64,000 nucleotides of DNA from Lachnospiraceae bacterium (GTDB lineage Bacteria; Bacillota; Clostridia; Lachnospirales; Lachnospiraceae), in the NCBI GenBank assembly GCA_910576385.1, contig CAJTIR010000017.1, positions 19,339 to 83,338 of the forward strand. Reading direction: 5' to 3'. This document shows positions 51,942-61,093 of the stretch, one piece after another; position 1 is the first letter of the stretch, and each line of letters opens with the position of its first letter. The notes beneath the pieces are model-generated. The model worked only from the letters and a program-made list of their open reading frames with translations, was not told the DNA's origin and did no database searches. The translations under genes and the position numbers were made by a program.

Positions 51942-54076
51942 TATAACACCCGCTTAAATTTCTTTTCCAATTCATATTTAGACATGGAAATAATCGTTGG
52001 CCGTCCATGTGGACAGTGATAGGGATTGTCCAATGTCAAAAGATCTGCAATCAATGCCTCAATCTCCTGTCTGGATAATTTCTGATTACCTTTTACCGCT
52101 GCCTTGCAGGACATGGAGGCAATTTTTTCCATAATTACCTGGGGAGTCTCCCGACCATGAAATTCTGACAAACTGTCTAAAATCTCTATCATCAAATCTT
52201 CGCCATTGAGTCCAAACAAATTGGCTGGAACCGCTGTAACGGAGTATTCTTTTCCGCCAAAATGCTCTATCTCAAAGCCAAGTTTGTGAAAATAATCCAG
52301 ATATTTTTTTAAAAGTGACTCTTCCTGCATATTTAAAGTGAGCAAAATTGGCGGATAAATTACCTGGGAAGTAAATTCTTTGGCGTCAAGTGTCTTCATC
52401 GTGCGCTCATAGAGCACTTTTTCATGAGCCGCATGTTGATCAATGATATAGAGCTGTCCATCAAATTCTACCAGCCAATAAGTATCAAAAAGTTGTCCGA
52501 TCATCCGGTATTCTTTTTGGGAAGAACTGTCTAATAACTTTCTATTTGTCTCCTGAAAAAGCTCTCGCTGAGTAAATGACTGCAATTTCTCCTCAGATTT
52601 TTTGTTGGTACATTCTGTTTTTTCCTGATTGTTTTCTGACTCTGCCGGTATGTGTTCCACTTTTGTTTTGTCTGTTGAATCATCTGGTCGTAGCTCAACT
52701 GTTTCTATCTGATTTTTTGTCGCCTCATCTGTTGATACTGCAGAATTAGCAGATTCTTCTGTCCGTTCTGGTGGCGCTGCAAAATCAGCAGATTCCCCTG
52801 TTCGTTCTGGTGGTGCTGCAAAATCGGCATTTTCCGCTGCTAGTTCTGGCATTTGCTTTGGCACTTTGGAAATTGGTGTCTGTTGAGACGGCTTTTTTGT
52901 CTCAGATTTTTTCTGATACATTGGCTGATAAGGGCTGTCGTCTTTAATTGCCCGCTTGATTGCTTCCAAACGCTTGGTCTCAAACGGTTCAGGAGTCTGT
53001 CGTTTGGCTTTCAATTGTTCCTTTCTCTGTTGTTTTGACTGTTTTAGAGAATCCTTTTCATTTTCAAGGCTTACCTGATAGACCAGTTCACTCTGGTTGA
53101 TCACATTGCGAATTTGAGTTGATAAGAATTGATAGAACGCTTCCCCATTACTGAATCGCAATTCCATTTTGGTGGGATGAACATTGACGTCCAACAGACT
53201 GCCGTTGATGGAAATATGAAGAACTGTAAAAGGATATTTGTGCTGCATCACAAAAGATTGATACCCTTCCTCAATCCCTTTGGCAATCAAACTACTTTTA
53301 ATATATCTTCGATTGATAAAATAAGTTTCATAATTGCGGTTTCCTCTGGAAATCAATGGTTTTCCGATAAATCCTTTTACAGAAAACAGCTCGTTATCCT
53401 CTTGAATCTCCAAAAGATTTGCCGTTATCTCCCGGCCGTAAATATGATAAATCACTTCTTTTAAATTGGAATTGCCAGAAGTGTGCAGTTTTAATTGATT
53501 ATTAACAATAAATTTAAAGGAAATTTCTGGGTGGGACAATGCCAGCTTTTCTATTAAATCTTCAATATATCCGGCCTCCGTCTGTGCGGTCTTTAAAAAT
53601 TTTCTTCTCGCAGGAGTATTGTAAAAAAGATTGCGTACTAGAAATGTCGTGCCCTCTGGAGCGCCAATCTCCTCGATAGATTTCTCTTTTCCTCCTTCGA
53701 TCACATAACGAACGCCGCCAATGCCCTGGACTGTTTTAGTAATCAATTCTACCTGTGATACTGCCGCAATACTTGACAATGCCTCACCGCGAAATCCCAA
53801 CGAAGATACAGAGACAAGATCCTCAACGGAACGGATTTTACTGGTAGAATGACGCAAAAAAGCAAGCGAAACCTGTTCTTTTTCAATGCCGCATCCATTG
53901 TCTGTGATACGAATAAAAGAGATCCCGCCTTCTTTGATCTCCACGGTAATGGCGCTGGACTGGGCGTCAATGGCATTTTCCACAAGTTCCTTGACAACAG
54001 ATGCAGGACGTTCAATCACTTCTCCCGCCGCAATCTTATCAATCGTTTGCTGATCTAAAATTTCTATATTTGGCAT
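51941..54076 (-). CDS. mutL: DNA mismatch-repair endonuclease MutL
   Basis: 711 residues. GHKL ATPase at 1-330 (LDQQTIDKIAAGEVIERPAS; DNGCGIEKEQ; RGEALSSIAAV). The C-terminal endonuclease has IIDQHAAHEKVLYER, matching DQHAx2Ex4E, and CPHGRPTIISMSK, so it nicks DNA itself, as expected without MutH. The linker at about 410-445 carries a tandem repeat (ENADFAAPPERTGE, ESADFAAPPERTEE). Confidence 0.97.
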   Translation of the reverse strand: MPNIEILDQQTIDKIAAGEVIERPASVVKELVENAIDAQSSAITVEIKEGGISFIRITDNGCGIEKEQVSLAFLRHSTSKIRSVEDLVSVSSLGFRGEALSSIAAVSQVELITKTVQGIGGVRYVIEGGKEKSIEEIGAPEGTTFLVRNLFYNTPARRKFLKTAQTEAGYIEDLIEKLALSHPEISFKFIVNNQLKLHTSGNSNLKEVIYHIYGREITANLLEIQEDNELFSVKGFIGKPLISRGNRNYETYFINRRYIKSSLIAKGIEEGYQSFVMQHKYPFTVLHISINGSLLDVNVHPTKMELRFSNGEAFYQFLSTQIRNVINQSELVYQVSLENEKDSLKQSKQQRKEQLKAKRQTPEPFETKRLEAIKRAIKDDSPYQPMYQKKSETKKPSQQTPISKVPKQMPELAAENADFAAPPERTGESADFAAPPERTEESANSAVSTDEATKNQIETVELRPDDSTDKTKVEHIPAESENNQEKTECTNKKSEEKLQSFTQRELFQETNRKLLDSSSQKEYRMIGQLFDTYWLVEFDGQLYIIDQHAAHEKVLYERTMKTLDAKEFTSQVIYPPILLTLNMQEESLLKKYLDYFHKLGFEIEHFGGKEYSVTAVPANLFGLNGEDLMIEILDSLSEFHGRETPQVIMEKIASMSCKAAVKGNQKLSRQEIEALIADLLTLDNPYHCPHGRPTIISMSKYELEKKFKRVL

Positions 54077-54218
54077 AAATACTCCTTTTATCCAAAAAAT
54101 TCATGAGGGATAATTCACGAACATCATGCAATGTCTCTGCTTTTGACATATTTACAGTCCCTCCATTTTCCATGATATCTATATCATAGCAAAGATCCTC
54201 TATAAGTTCAATCTGCTC

Positions 54219-54426
54219 TTACAGTAAATCTGAAATCTTAATGAATAAATCTCTGTAAATACATACCGGAATATCATGATCAAAGAATTTTACGATAATT
54301 CTTTGATGCATAGTACTTGGCGGAGCCATGAAATAAATCTGTCCGTCAATCAATTCTGCACGTTGTCCTTCTGGCAGATTGTAGATATTTTTGACGGTAT
54401 AAATTTTTTTCCTGTGCTAATGCCAT
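54219..54426 (-). pseudogene. Decayed Uma2-family gene between mutS and mutL
   Basis: ATG 54426 (MALAQEKNLYRQK, with AAGGAGG upstream) shifts frame to YNLPEGQRAELIDGQIYFMA, then PPSTMHQRIIVKFF and directly DIPVCIYRDLFIKISDLL before TAA 54221-54219. The first part is the Uma2 N-terminus and the last part its C-terminus; the middle catalytic segment is deleted and the start is out of frame. A further short frame (MSKAETLHDVRELSLMNFLD) follows to mutL, of no clear meaning. Confidence 0.8.
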
Positions 54427-54476
54427 AACAGTGCCTCCTTTTCTAATGTTAGTTTACATAATTTTATTATGTAAAT

Positions 54477-57125
54477 CTACCAGCGATTTTTCACCTTATT
54501 TTGCAGTTGATACAATTTATTTAAAGCATCAATGGGCGTTAAATTTCCCAAATCCAGTTCCCCAAGTTCTTTTATAATATCATCATTCTTTACTGTATCA
54601 AAAAGGGAGATCTGTGTTAGATCTACTTCGTCCAGCTTCTTGCGCTTTTTTGTGACAGCGCTGTTGTTTTCAACTGTGATTTTTCCGGTGAGTTCTGCAA
54701 TATCATGGGCACTCAACTCTTCTGCAATCACTTTCGCGCGCTCAATGACACTTTCAGGCACTCCAGCAAGCTTTGCTACTTGAATCCCATAGCTCTTGTC
54801 CGCACCTCCAGAAACAATCTTTCTCAAAAATACAATATCTTCGCCTTTCTCTTTGACTGCGATACAATAATTATTTACATTATTCAATTTCCCTTCCAAT
54901 TCCGTCAACTCATGATAATGGGTGGCGAATAAGGTCTTTGCCCCCAGAAGTTTTGGATTACTGATATGTTCCACCACCGCCCAGGCAATGCTTAGACCAT
55001 CAAAGGTACTGGTTCCCCGGCCGATTTCGTCCAACACCAACAGACTGTTGCTGGTGGCATTCCGAAGTATATTGGCTACCTCTGTCATCTCCACCATAAA
55101 AGTACTCTGCCCGCTTGCCAGATCATCAGAAGCGCCTACCCTTGTAAAAATACGGTCTACGATACCAATTTTAGCGCTGTCAGCAGGAACAAAACTCCCA
55201 ATCTGCGCCAGTAAAACAATCAATGCTGTCTGCCGCATATAAGTGGATTTCCCGGCCATATTTGGGCCTGTGATAATAGAAATACGCTGTTTGTGGTTAT
55301 CCAGATAAGTGTCATTAGCGATAAACATATCATTGGTGATCATCTGTTCCACAACTGGGTGGCGTCCATTTTTAATATCAATCGTGCCATTCTCATTGAT
55401 GGAGGGACGACAGAAATTATTGCGCTCTGCCACCAAAGCCAGAGCGGAAAAAACATCAATGCTGGCAACTGCTTTTGCTGTTTTCTGAATCCGCAGAACT
55501 TCATTGGCAATTTTGTCCCGTATTTCTCGGAACAACTCATATTCCAGCGCTACTAGCTTGTCCTCAGCGCCAAGAATAATATCTTCTAATTCTTTGAGTT
55601 CGGCGGTAATGTAGCGTTCTGCATTGGCAAGCGTCTGCTTTCTAGTATAATAATCTGGGACAAGATGTTGATAAGAATTTGTCACCTCCAGATAATAGCC
55701 AAATACTTTGTTGTATTTGATGCGCAGGTTCTTAATTCCTGTCTTTTCGCGCTCCTTGGTCTCCAATTCCATGAGCCAGGTCTTGCCTTCTGTCTTTGCC
55801 TTGCGCAATTTGTCAATCTCTTCATCATAGCCTTCTTTTAAAATACCGCCCTCACGGATAGAAATGGGAGGTTCTTCTAAAATGGCAGATTCTATCAGTT
55901 GAAATAAATCCTCCAAAGGATCCAAATCGGACTGGATCTCTTTTAATAATGGCACATCAAACTCATCCAGAAGCTCTTTGATAAAGGGAAGCATTTTCAG
56001 AGAGCTCTTAAAAGAGATTAAATCTCTGGGATTTGCAGTCTGATAAGTGACACGGCCAATCAAACGCTCTAGATCATAGACAGGGTTTAAATATTCTCGA
56101 ATCTCTTCCCTTGTGATCGCTTGTTCCTTTAAAGCCTCTATTGCATCTAAACGGCGATTGATTTCTTCTTTTTCAATCAGTGGCTGTTCTACAAAATTTC
56201 GCAGCATTCGAGCCCCCATTGCTGTTTTCGTCTTATCAAGCACCCAGAGTAGGGAACCGCGCTTCTGCTTTTCCCGCAGTGTCTCCACCAATTCCAAATT
56301 TCGTCTGGTGGAACTGTCAATAATCATAAATTTTCCTGTACTATATATTTGCAGGCCAGTCATATTTGCAAGATTATTTTTCTGGGTTTCATAGAGATAT
56401 TTTAACAGTGCGCCAGCGGCAATAGTACCAGACTCATAATCCTCAAGACCTAAGCCCTGTATATCTGACATTTTAAAGTGGGTAAGTAATGTATTTTTGG
56501 CTGTCTCATCGCTAAAATACCAGGCATCCAGGGAATAAATCGCGATTCCCAACCGATGCTTTAAATCCTCAAAATCCAAACCTGTCATATAAAATGCCTC
56601 ATTGCAGATAATTTCTGAGGGATAAAATTTATGTATCTCGTCTAAGAGCTTGCGCTCAGTCTCCAGCTCTGTGACATAGTAATCCCCTGTGGTGACGTCT
56701 GCAATAGATACCCCATAGCGGTCCTCCATATATACGATACACATGATATAATTGTTTTTGGTCTCGTCCAAGGCTTGGGTATCAAGATTAGTACCTGGAG
56801 TAGCTACCCGAACTACCTCCCGTTTGACCAGTCCTTTTGCCATTTTCGCATCTTCTACTTGCTCACAGATTGCTACCTTATAACCTTTGGAAACTAGCTT
56901 ATTGAGATAGCTTTCCATTGCATGATAAGGGACGCCGCACATGGGCGCCCGTTCTTCCAAACCACAGTTTTTCCCCGTCAACGTGATTTCCAGCTCCTTG
57001 GATGCCGTCAAAGCATCCTCAAAAAACATTTCATAAAAATCTCCCAGTCGGTAAAAAAGAATACAGTCCTGATATTCTTTTTTGGTTTCCATGTATTTTT
57101 GCATCATTGGAGTCATTTCTGCCAC
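54477..57125 (-). CDS. mutS: DNA mismatch-recognition protein MutS
   Basis: 882 residues. Mismatch-reading FYEMFF at about 31-36, connector and lever domains, ATPase Walker A GPNMAGKSTYMRQTALIVLL, DEIGRGTSTFDGLSIAWAVV and ATHYHEL. It starts the mutS-mutL-miaA run. Confidence 0.98.
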   Translation of the reverse strand: MAEMTPMMQKYMETKKEYQDCILFYRLGDFYEMFFEDALTASKELEITLTGKNCGLEERAPMCGVPYHAMESYLNKLVSKGYKVAICEQVEDAKMAKGLVKREVVRVATPGTNLDTQALDETKNNYIMCIVYMEDRYGVSIADVTTGDYYVTELETERKLLDEIHKFYPSEIICNEAFYMTGLDFEDLKHRLGIAIYSLDAWYFSDETAKNTLLTHFKMSDIQGLGLEDYESGTIAAGALLKYLYETQKNNLANMTGLQIYSTGKFMIIDSSTRRNLELVETLREKQKRGSLLWVLDKTKTAMGARMLRNFVEQPLIEKEEINRRLDAIEALKEQAITREEIREYLNPVYDLERLIGRVTYQTANPRDLISFKSSLKMLPFIKELLDEFDVPLLKEIQSDLDPLEDLFQLIESAILEEPPISIREGGILKEGYDEEIDKLRKAKTEGKTWLMELETKEREKTGIKNLRIKYNKVFGYYLEVTNSYQHLVPDYYTRKQTLANAERYITAELKELEDIILGAEDKLVALEYELFREIRDKIANEVLRIQKTAKAVASIDVFSALALVAERNNFCRPSINENGTIDIKNGRHPVVEQMITNDMFIANDTYLDNHKQRISIITGPNMAGKSTYMRQTALIVLLAQIGSFVPADSAKIGIVDRIFTRVGASDDLASGQSTFMVEMTEVANILRNATSNSLLVLDEIGRGTSTFDGLSIAWAVVEHISNPKLLGAKTLFATHYHELTELEGKLNNVNNYCIAVKEKGEDIVFLRKIVSGGADKSYGIQVAKLAGVPESVIERAKVIAEELSAHDIAELTGKITVENNSAVTKKRKKLDEVDLTQISLFDTVKNDDIIKELGELDLGNLTPIDALNKLYQLQNKVKNRW

Positions 57126-57194
57126 GATGTTCTCTCCTCCTGTTTCTTATAATAAATCTTATGTCAAATTTATTTTTCCATTAGTGATTATGAT

Positions 57195-58811
57195 TTAATC
57201 GGCGCCACTTAGCGTGTATTTTTGGGCAATGGCTTCTGCCACTTTCATGCCATCCATAGCAGCCGACAGAATGCCGCCCGCATATCCTGCGCCTTCTCCA
57301 CAAGGATAAATGCCCTTTTTATTGCTCTCAAAAGCCTCATTGCGCGTAATGCGCACGGGCGAAGAAGTTCGGCTCTCCACACCGGATAAAATAGTGTCTG
57401 CACGGTCAAAATCTGGGATATATCGCGCAAACTGATGCATTCCCTGACAAAAAGAATCCCGAATATCCTCTGAAAAAAGTTCATGTAAGGCGCCAAATGT
57501 ATGCTGCCCTTTGATCTCTGACTGAAAACTGCCATAGTTGCTGGAGATTTTTTGAGACTCAAAATCTCCAAATAATTGTTGTGGGATCTTTCCCTTTCCA
57601 AGCAGATATGCCTTTTCCTCGAGCTGGCGCTGAAATGCAACGCCGCTTAATGGTCCAGAACCTTCAAAATCCTCCGGCGTTACTGTGACAATCACAGCAC
57701 TGTTGGCGTTTTTGCCATCTCTTCTGTGATAACTCATGCCGTTGACGGCAAGTCGCTCTTCTTCTGAGGAGGCATTTACCACATAACCGCCGGGACACAT
57801 GCAAAAGGAATATACCCCTCTGCCATTCTCTAGATTTGCCGTCACCTTATAGGAAGCAGCAGGAAGTTTTGCAGCAGTCTCTGGGCCATATTGTGTTTCA
57901 CTAATCATCGTCTGCGGATGTTCCACACGCAGACCCACTGCAAAGGATTTTGCCTCCATCTCAAAACCTTGATTCTTTAACATCTCAAAAGTATCTCTGG
58001 CACTGTGCCCAACAGCAAGTACTGCAAGCTCTGTCTCTAGCTTTGAAATAGTTCCACGATCCAATTTTTCACAAATCAATGCATGGAGCTGTCCATCTGA
58101 AAATTTCAGATCCGTCACGCAAGTCTGAAAAAAATATTTGCCGCCCCAGGCTTCAATTTGCCGGCGCATACTCTGAACCACATCTTTTAAAATATCTGTA
58201 CCGATGTGGGGTTTTGCTTCATAGGCGATGGAATTTGGCGCGCCATGACGGATAAAGATTTCTAACACTTTTTGATTCCTGCCCTTGATATCTTTAACCA
58301 AAGTATTTAATTTACCGTCTGAAAAAGTACCTGCTCCGCCCTCTCCAAACTGGACGTTTGAACGAGGATCCAGTACGTTTTCTCTCCAAAAACGTTCCAC
58401 GTCCTTGGTGCGCTGCTCTATTGATTTTCCACGCTCTAAAATGATCGGACAAAAACCATGTTCGGCAAGCAGATACGCACAGAATAAACCTGCCGGACCG
58501 CTTCCAATCACTACGGGCGGAACTTTTAATTTTTGTCCCTCGCTGGTAGTTGGAAACTGATAGAGAATATCCTGCGCCTGAGAAATCTGACCGCTTTTTG
58601 AGCGGCGCAAGACCCCAGCCTGATCCTTGACTTTGACGTCTATGGTATAGACAAAAGAAATTTCACTTTTTCTGCGGGCATCCACCGATTGTCTGCGAAT
58701 TTTGTATTCCAAAATGCTATCTGATTTGATACGCAGAATCTTGGCCGCTTTCTGTAACAATTGTTGTTCTGTATGGGTAATCGGAAGTTTTAATTGTTGA
58801 ATGCGAATCAT
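57195..58811 (-). CDS. FAD-dependent oxidoreductase (COG2509-type)
   Basis: 538 residues. N-terminal small domain of about 90 residues, then dinucleotide motif VIGSGPAGLFCAYLLAEHG, GEGGAGTFSDGKLNTLVKDI and C-terminal GIYPCGEGAGYAGGILSAAM. A widespread uncharacterised flavoprotein; it overlaps the next flavoprotein gene by 4 bases, so the two are co-translated. Confidence 0.88.
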   Translation of the reverse strand: MIRIQQLKLPITHTEQQLLQKAAKILRIKSDSILEYKIRRQSVDARRKSEISFVYTIDVKVKDQAGVLRRSKSGQISQAQDILYQFPTTSEGQKLKVPPVVIGSGPAGLFCAYLLAEHGFCPIILERGKSIEQRTKDVERFWRENVLDPRSNVQFGEGGAGTFSDGKLNTLVKDIKGRNQKVLEIFIRHGAPNSIAYEAKPHIGTDILKDVVQSMRRQIEAWGGKYFFQTCVTDLKFSDGQLHALICEKLDRGTISKLETELAVLAVGHSARDTFEMLKNQGFEMEAKSFAVGLRVEHPQTMISETQYGPETAAKLPAASYKVTANLENGRGVYSFCMCPGGYVVNASSEEERLAVNGMSYHRRDGKNANSAVIVTVTPEDFEGSGPLSGVAFQRQLEEKAYLLGKGKIPQQLFGDFESQKISSNYGSFQSEIKGQHTFGALHELFSEDIRDSFCQGMHQFARYIPDFDRADTILSGVESRTSSPVRITRNEAFESNKKGIYPCGEGAGYAGGILSAAMDGMKVAEAIAQKYTLSGAD

Positions 58812-60058
58812 TTTTCCCTCCTGATATTATCCGCCGCCGCGCTGCCGGCCACAAAGCCGCTGGACCAGGCCCATTGCAGGTTGTAGCCGCCGCACATTCC
58901 ATCAATATCCACCACTTCCCCTGCAAAATACAATCCTGATACAATACGGGATTCCATTGTTGTGGGGTTGATCTGGTCTGTGTCCACACCGCCCGCAGAT
59001 ACCTGAGCATGATCAAAACCTTTGGTTCCTATAATATCAATCCTAAGAGCCTTCGTCAAAGCTGCTAAGGCGGCTAATTCTTTGTTGGTACAGTTCTGTG
59101 CTGGTTTTTCCAGCTTAATACGGGCTTCCTTTAAAAATACGCGATTTAACTTCTCTGGAAATAGTCCAATCAAGGCTTGCGCAGCGCTTTTTCCAGATCC
59201 ATACGTATGAAAACGTTGTTCCATCAGAGCGGTTGCCTCCTCCAGTGATAAATCTGACAAAAAATCCAGCAATACAAATACATGTTTATGATTGAGAAGA
59301 CCATAGGAGGCATAACGGCTGACCTGAAAGGCAGGAATACCAGAAACGCCAAATTCCGTTAGCTGTAATTCCCCAAAATCTTCTGTTTTTTTACGGTTTT
59401 CTATGTAAAGACAAATCGTGCCTTCTGCACGTATTCCTGCAATATCTTTTAAAAATGACTGTTTGCCCTGCAATTGTACCAATGCAGGAACTAAATCTAT
59501 GATTTTATGTCCTAATCCAACAATATATGGGATGCCGCTGCCGTCGCTGCCGGTTTTCTTGGCCGCTTTTCCGCCGGTGGCAATGATACAGCATAGACTC
59601 TCAAAAATTCCTTGTTTGGTGTGGAAGGAAAATCCTTCTGTTTCTCTGTGGATTTCTCGGATTCCCACATTGTATGCAATCTCAATGTTTAATCTTTTGC
59701 ACTCTAACAATAACACTTCGATCACAGATGCAGCCTGCCCGCTGGCAGGATAATAGTAGCCATCCCGTTTGTTTTGGGGATGGATGCCCAATTCTTTAAA
59801 AAATTGTAAGGTTTCTGTGAATCCAAATTGACGCAGGGCAGGCAATACAAAGGCAGGGTTCTTGCCATTATAATAAGCAATGCCCTGCTTTTCGTTGGTA
59901 AAGTTACATTTTCCATTTCCAGTGACAAGAATCTTCTTACCAGCCTTGTCCATATGTTCTAAAATCAGGACACGGGCACCCTTCCGCGCTGCCTGTATGG
60001 CGGCAGTTAGTCCAGAGGCCCCTGCCCCGACAACGATTACATCCATTTTTCTGCTCAT
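58808..60058 (-). CDS. BaiN/HI0933-like NAD(P)/FAD-dependent oxidoreductase
   Basis: 416 residues. FAD motif DVIVVGAGASGLTAAIQAAR, GKKILVTGNGKCNFTNE and C-terminal GLYFAGEVVDIDGMCGGYNL. Homologues include BaiN, with claimed flavin reductase activity in bile-acid dehydroxylation, but most are unassigned. No bai genes occur nearby. Confidence 0.9.
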   Translation of the reverse strand: MSRKMDVIVVGAGASGLTAAIQAARKGARVLILEHMDKAGKKILVTGNGKCNFTNEKQGIAYYNGKNPAFVLPALRQFGFTETLQFFKELGIHPQNKRDGYYYPASGQAASVIEVLLLECKRLNIEIAYNVGIREIHRETEGFSFHTKQGIFESLCCIIATGGKAAKKTGSDGSGIPYIVGLGHKIIDLVPALVQLQGKQSFLKDIAGIRAEGTICLYIENRKKTEDFGELQLTEFGVSGIPAFQVSRYASYGLLNHKHVFVLLDFLSDLSLEEATALMEQRFHTYGSGKSAAQALIGLFPEKLNRVFLKEARIKLEKPAQNCTNKELAALAALTKALRIDIIGTKGFDHAQVSAGGVDTDQINPTTMESRIVSGLYFAGEVVDIDGMCGGYNLQWAWSSGFVAGSAAADNIRREK

Positions 60059-60152
60059 AAATTATATTCCATTCTTGCAGATTATTTTTGCAGTGATACA
60101 TTTTGTCCAGTATACCATTTTTGATCACAAGATTCAAGTTGCTAACTGTTTT

Positions 60153-60339
60153 AGTTTCCCCATTTTGTAATCCATAGCCCCAAAAGGTTTCCATCATAAA
60201 ATGATGGAAACACTTTGCACATAAAAGCGTTAGGAAAAGCTAGCTTTTCAGACGCTTTTTGTGCAAGATGTCTATGCTGCCAAAGGCAGCAAGACCTTTT
60301 GGGGCTAAAATATCAGTGATTATAAAAAATGGGGAAACT
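60153..60339. repeat. Outer inverted repeat enclosing cloverleaf copy 2
   Basis: AGTTTCCCCATTTT (60153-60166) and AAAATGGGGAAACT (60326-60339) are perfect 14-base inverted repeats, extended by TAATC and GATTA. They flank the element at 60175-60307 at similar distances on both sides and differ completely from the arms around copy 1. Confidence 0.8.
60175..60307. repeat. Cloverleaf structured element, copy 2
   Basis: Outer stem TAGCCCCAAAAGGT (60175-60188) pairs with ACCTTTTGGGGCTA (60294-60307). Helix 2 TTCCATCAT/ATGATGGAA (60189-60209). Helix 3 TGCAC 60216 to GTGCA 60265 with central AAAGCTAGCTTT. Helix 4 TGCTGCC/GGCAGCA (60275-60291). Same architecture as 24098-24227 with different base pairs in every helix. 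No ORF. Located between two minus-strand genes. Confidence 0.85.
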
Positions 60340-60344
60340 CAAGG

Positions 60345-60758
60345 CTAACTGGAGTAGTTTTCCAGGAAATTATAGAGTTGTTCTTCGCTGCTGATAAGTT
60401 TCCCTTCCTGGATTTCCTGTTGTAACTCGTCTGGCAAATTCTGAATCTGTATATCGGTGGAGGCGTACAACGTTTTTCGGTCTGCGCAGTATACTGCCAC
60501 ATACCCCTCCTCTGCCAGCAATACATATTCGTATGGCTCTACCACATTCAGGCTCTCAGCAAGCTCTTTTTCTCTTTCTGTTTCAACTTGTTCAATTTTT
60601 GCCAATAGAGTTTTGTTCTGCTGTTGAAGCAAATCAATATCTTTTTCATAGCTTTTCTGGTTTTTTATGGTTCCTGCAAAAAATCCTGCACTGAGACTGA
60701 TGACAGCCGATAAAATAATTCCAAGTGCTAAAAAGCGGATACTACATTCTCTTTTCAT
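60345..60758 (-). CDS. Membrane-anchored protein with coiled coil, BofC-like C-terminal region
   Basis: 137 residues. Membrane anchor at 9-29 (FLALGIILSAVISLSAGFFA), coiled coil at about 35-70 (EKDIDLLQQQNKTLLAKIEQ), then a domain reading YVLLAEEGYVAVYCADRKTL and LPDELQQEIQEGK, ending LYNFLENYSS. The last part resembles the BofC C-terminal fold; similarity is weak. A sporulation role is not claimed. Confidence 0.7.
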   Translation of the reverse strand: MKRECSIRFLALGIILSAVISLSAGFFAGTIKNQKSYEKDIDLLQQQNKTLLAKIEQVETEREKELAESLNVVEPYEYVLLAEEGYVAVYCADRKTLYASTDIQIQNLPDELQQEIQEGKLISSEEQLYNFLENYSS

Positions 60759-61093
60759 CGCAAACTCCTTTTTATGGTAGTATCTGCTAATTTTTCTATT
60801 TTATTCAAATTTGAGTATAACTGTCTAGAACCCCCATAAAAATAAATACAATCCGCTTATAAATATACCACTGTCATATCATGGTGAATGGCTGTTAGAA
60901 AATCATGAAAAACATTTTTAGTATATAATTTTAGAATGGAAGTGTTTACACAGGGATTCTTGCACTGCCAATCTGAGACGATAGATCTTTTGTGTGAAAA
61001 GCCTTATCGCCAGGAATCATCAACAGATAAATCTAGGACGATTTTTATCTCACTTTTATATGTAATTCACCAATAAAATTTAATTTGGCACTC
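60759..61093. other. 335-base gap with a TAACTATT-type end
   Basis: TAACTGTCTAGAACCCCCAT at 60818 resembles the left end of the repeat at 38030 (TAACTATTAAAAACCC, then ATAAAAATAAATA). The similarity is lost after about 38 bases. No gene is seen in the rest. Confidence 0.45.

Noticed and set aside
54043..54150. 36-residue frame MSKAETLHDVRELS... before mutL
   Set aside because: It has a GGAGGG upstream but overlaps the mutL start and its ribosome-binding site and follows a decayed Uma2 gene; insufficient support.
58808..60058. Bile-acid dehydroxylation gene baiN
   Set aside because: The family is widespread, and no other bai genes are present in the window, so only the family name is given.
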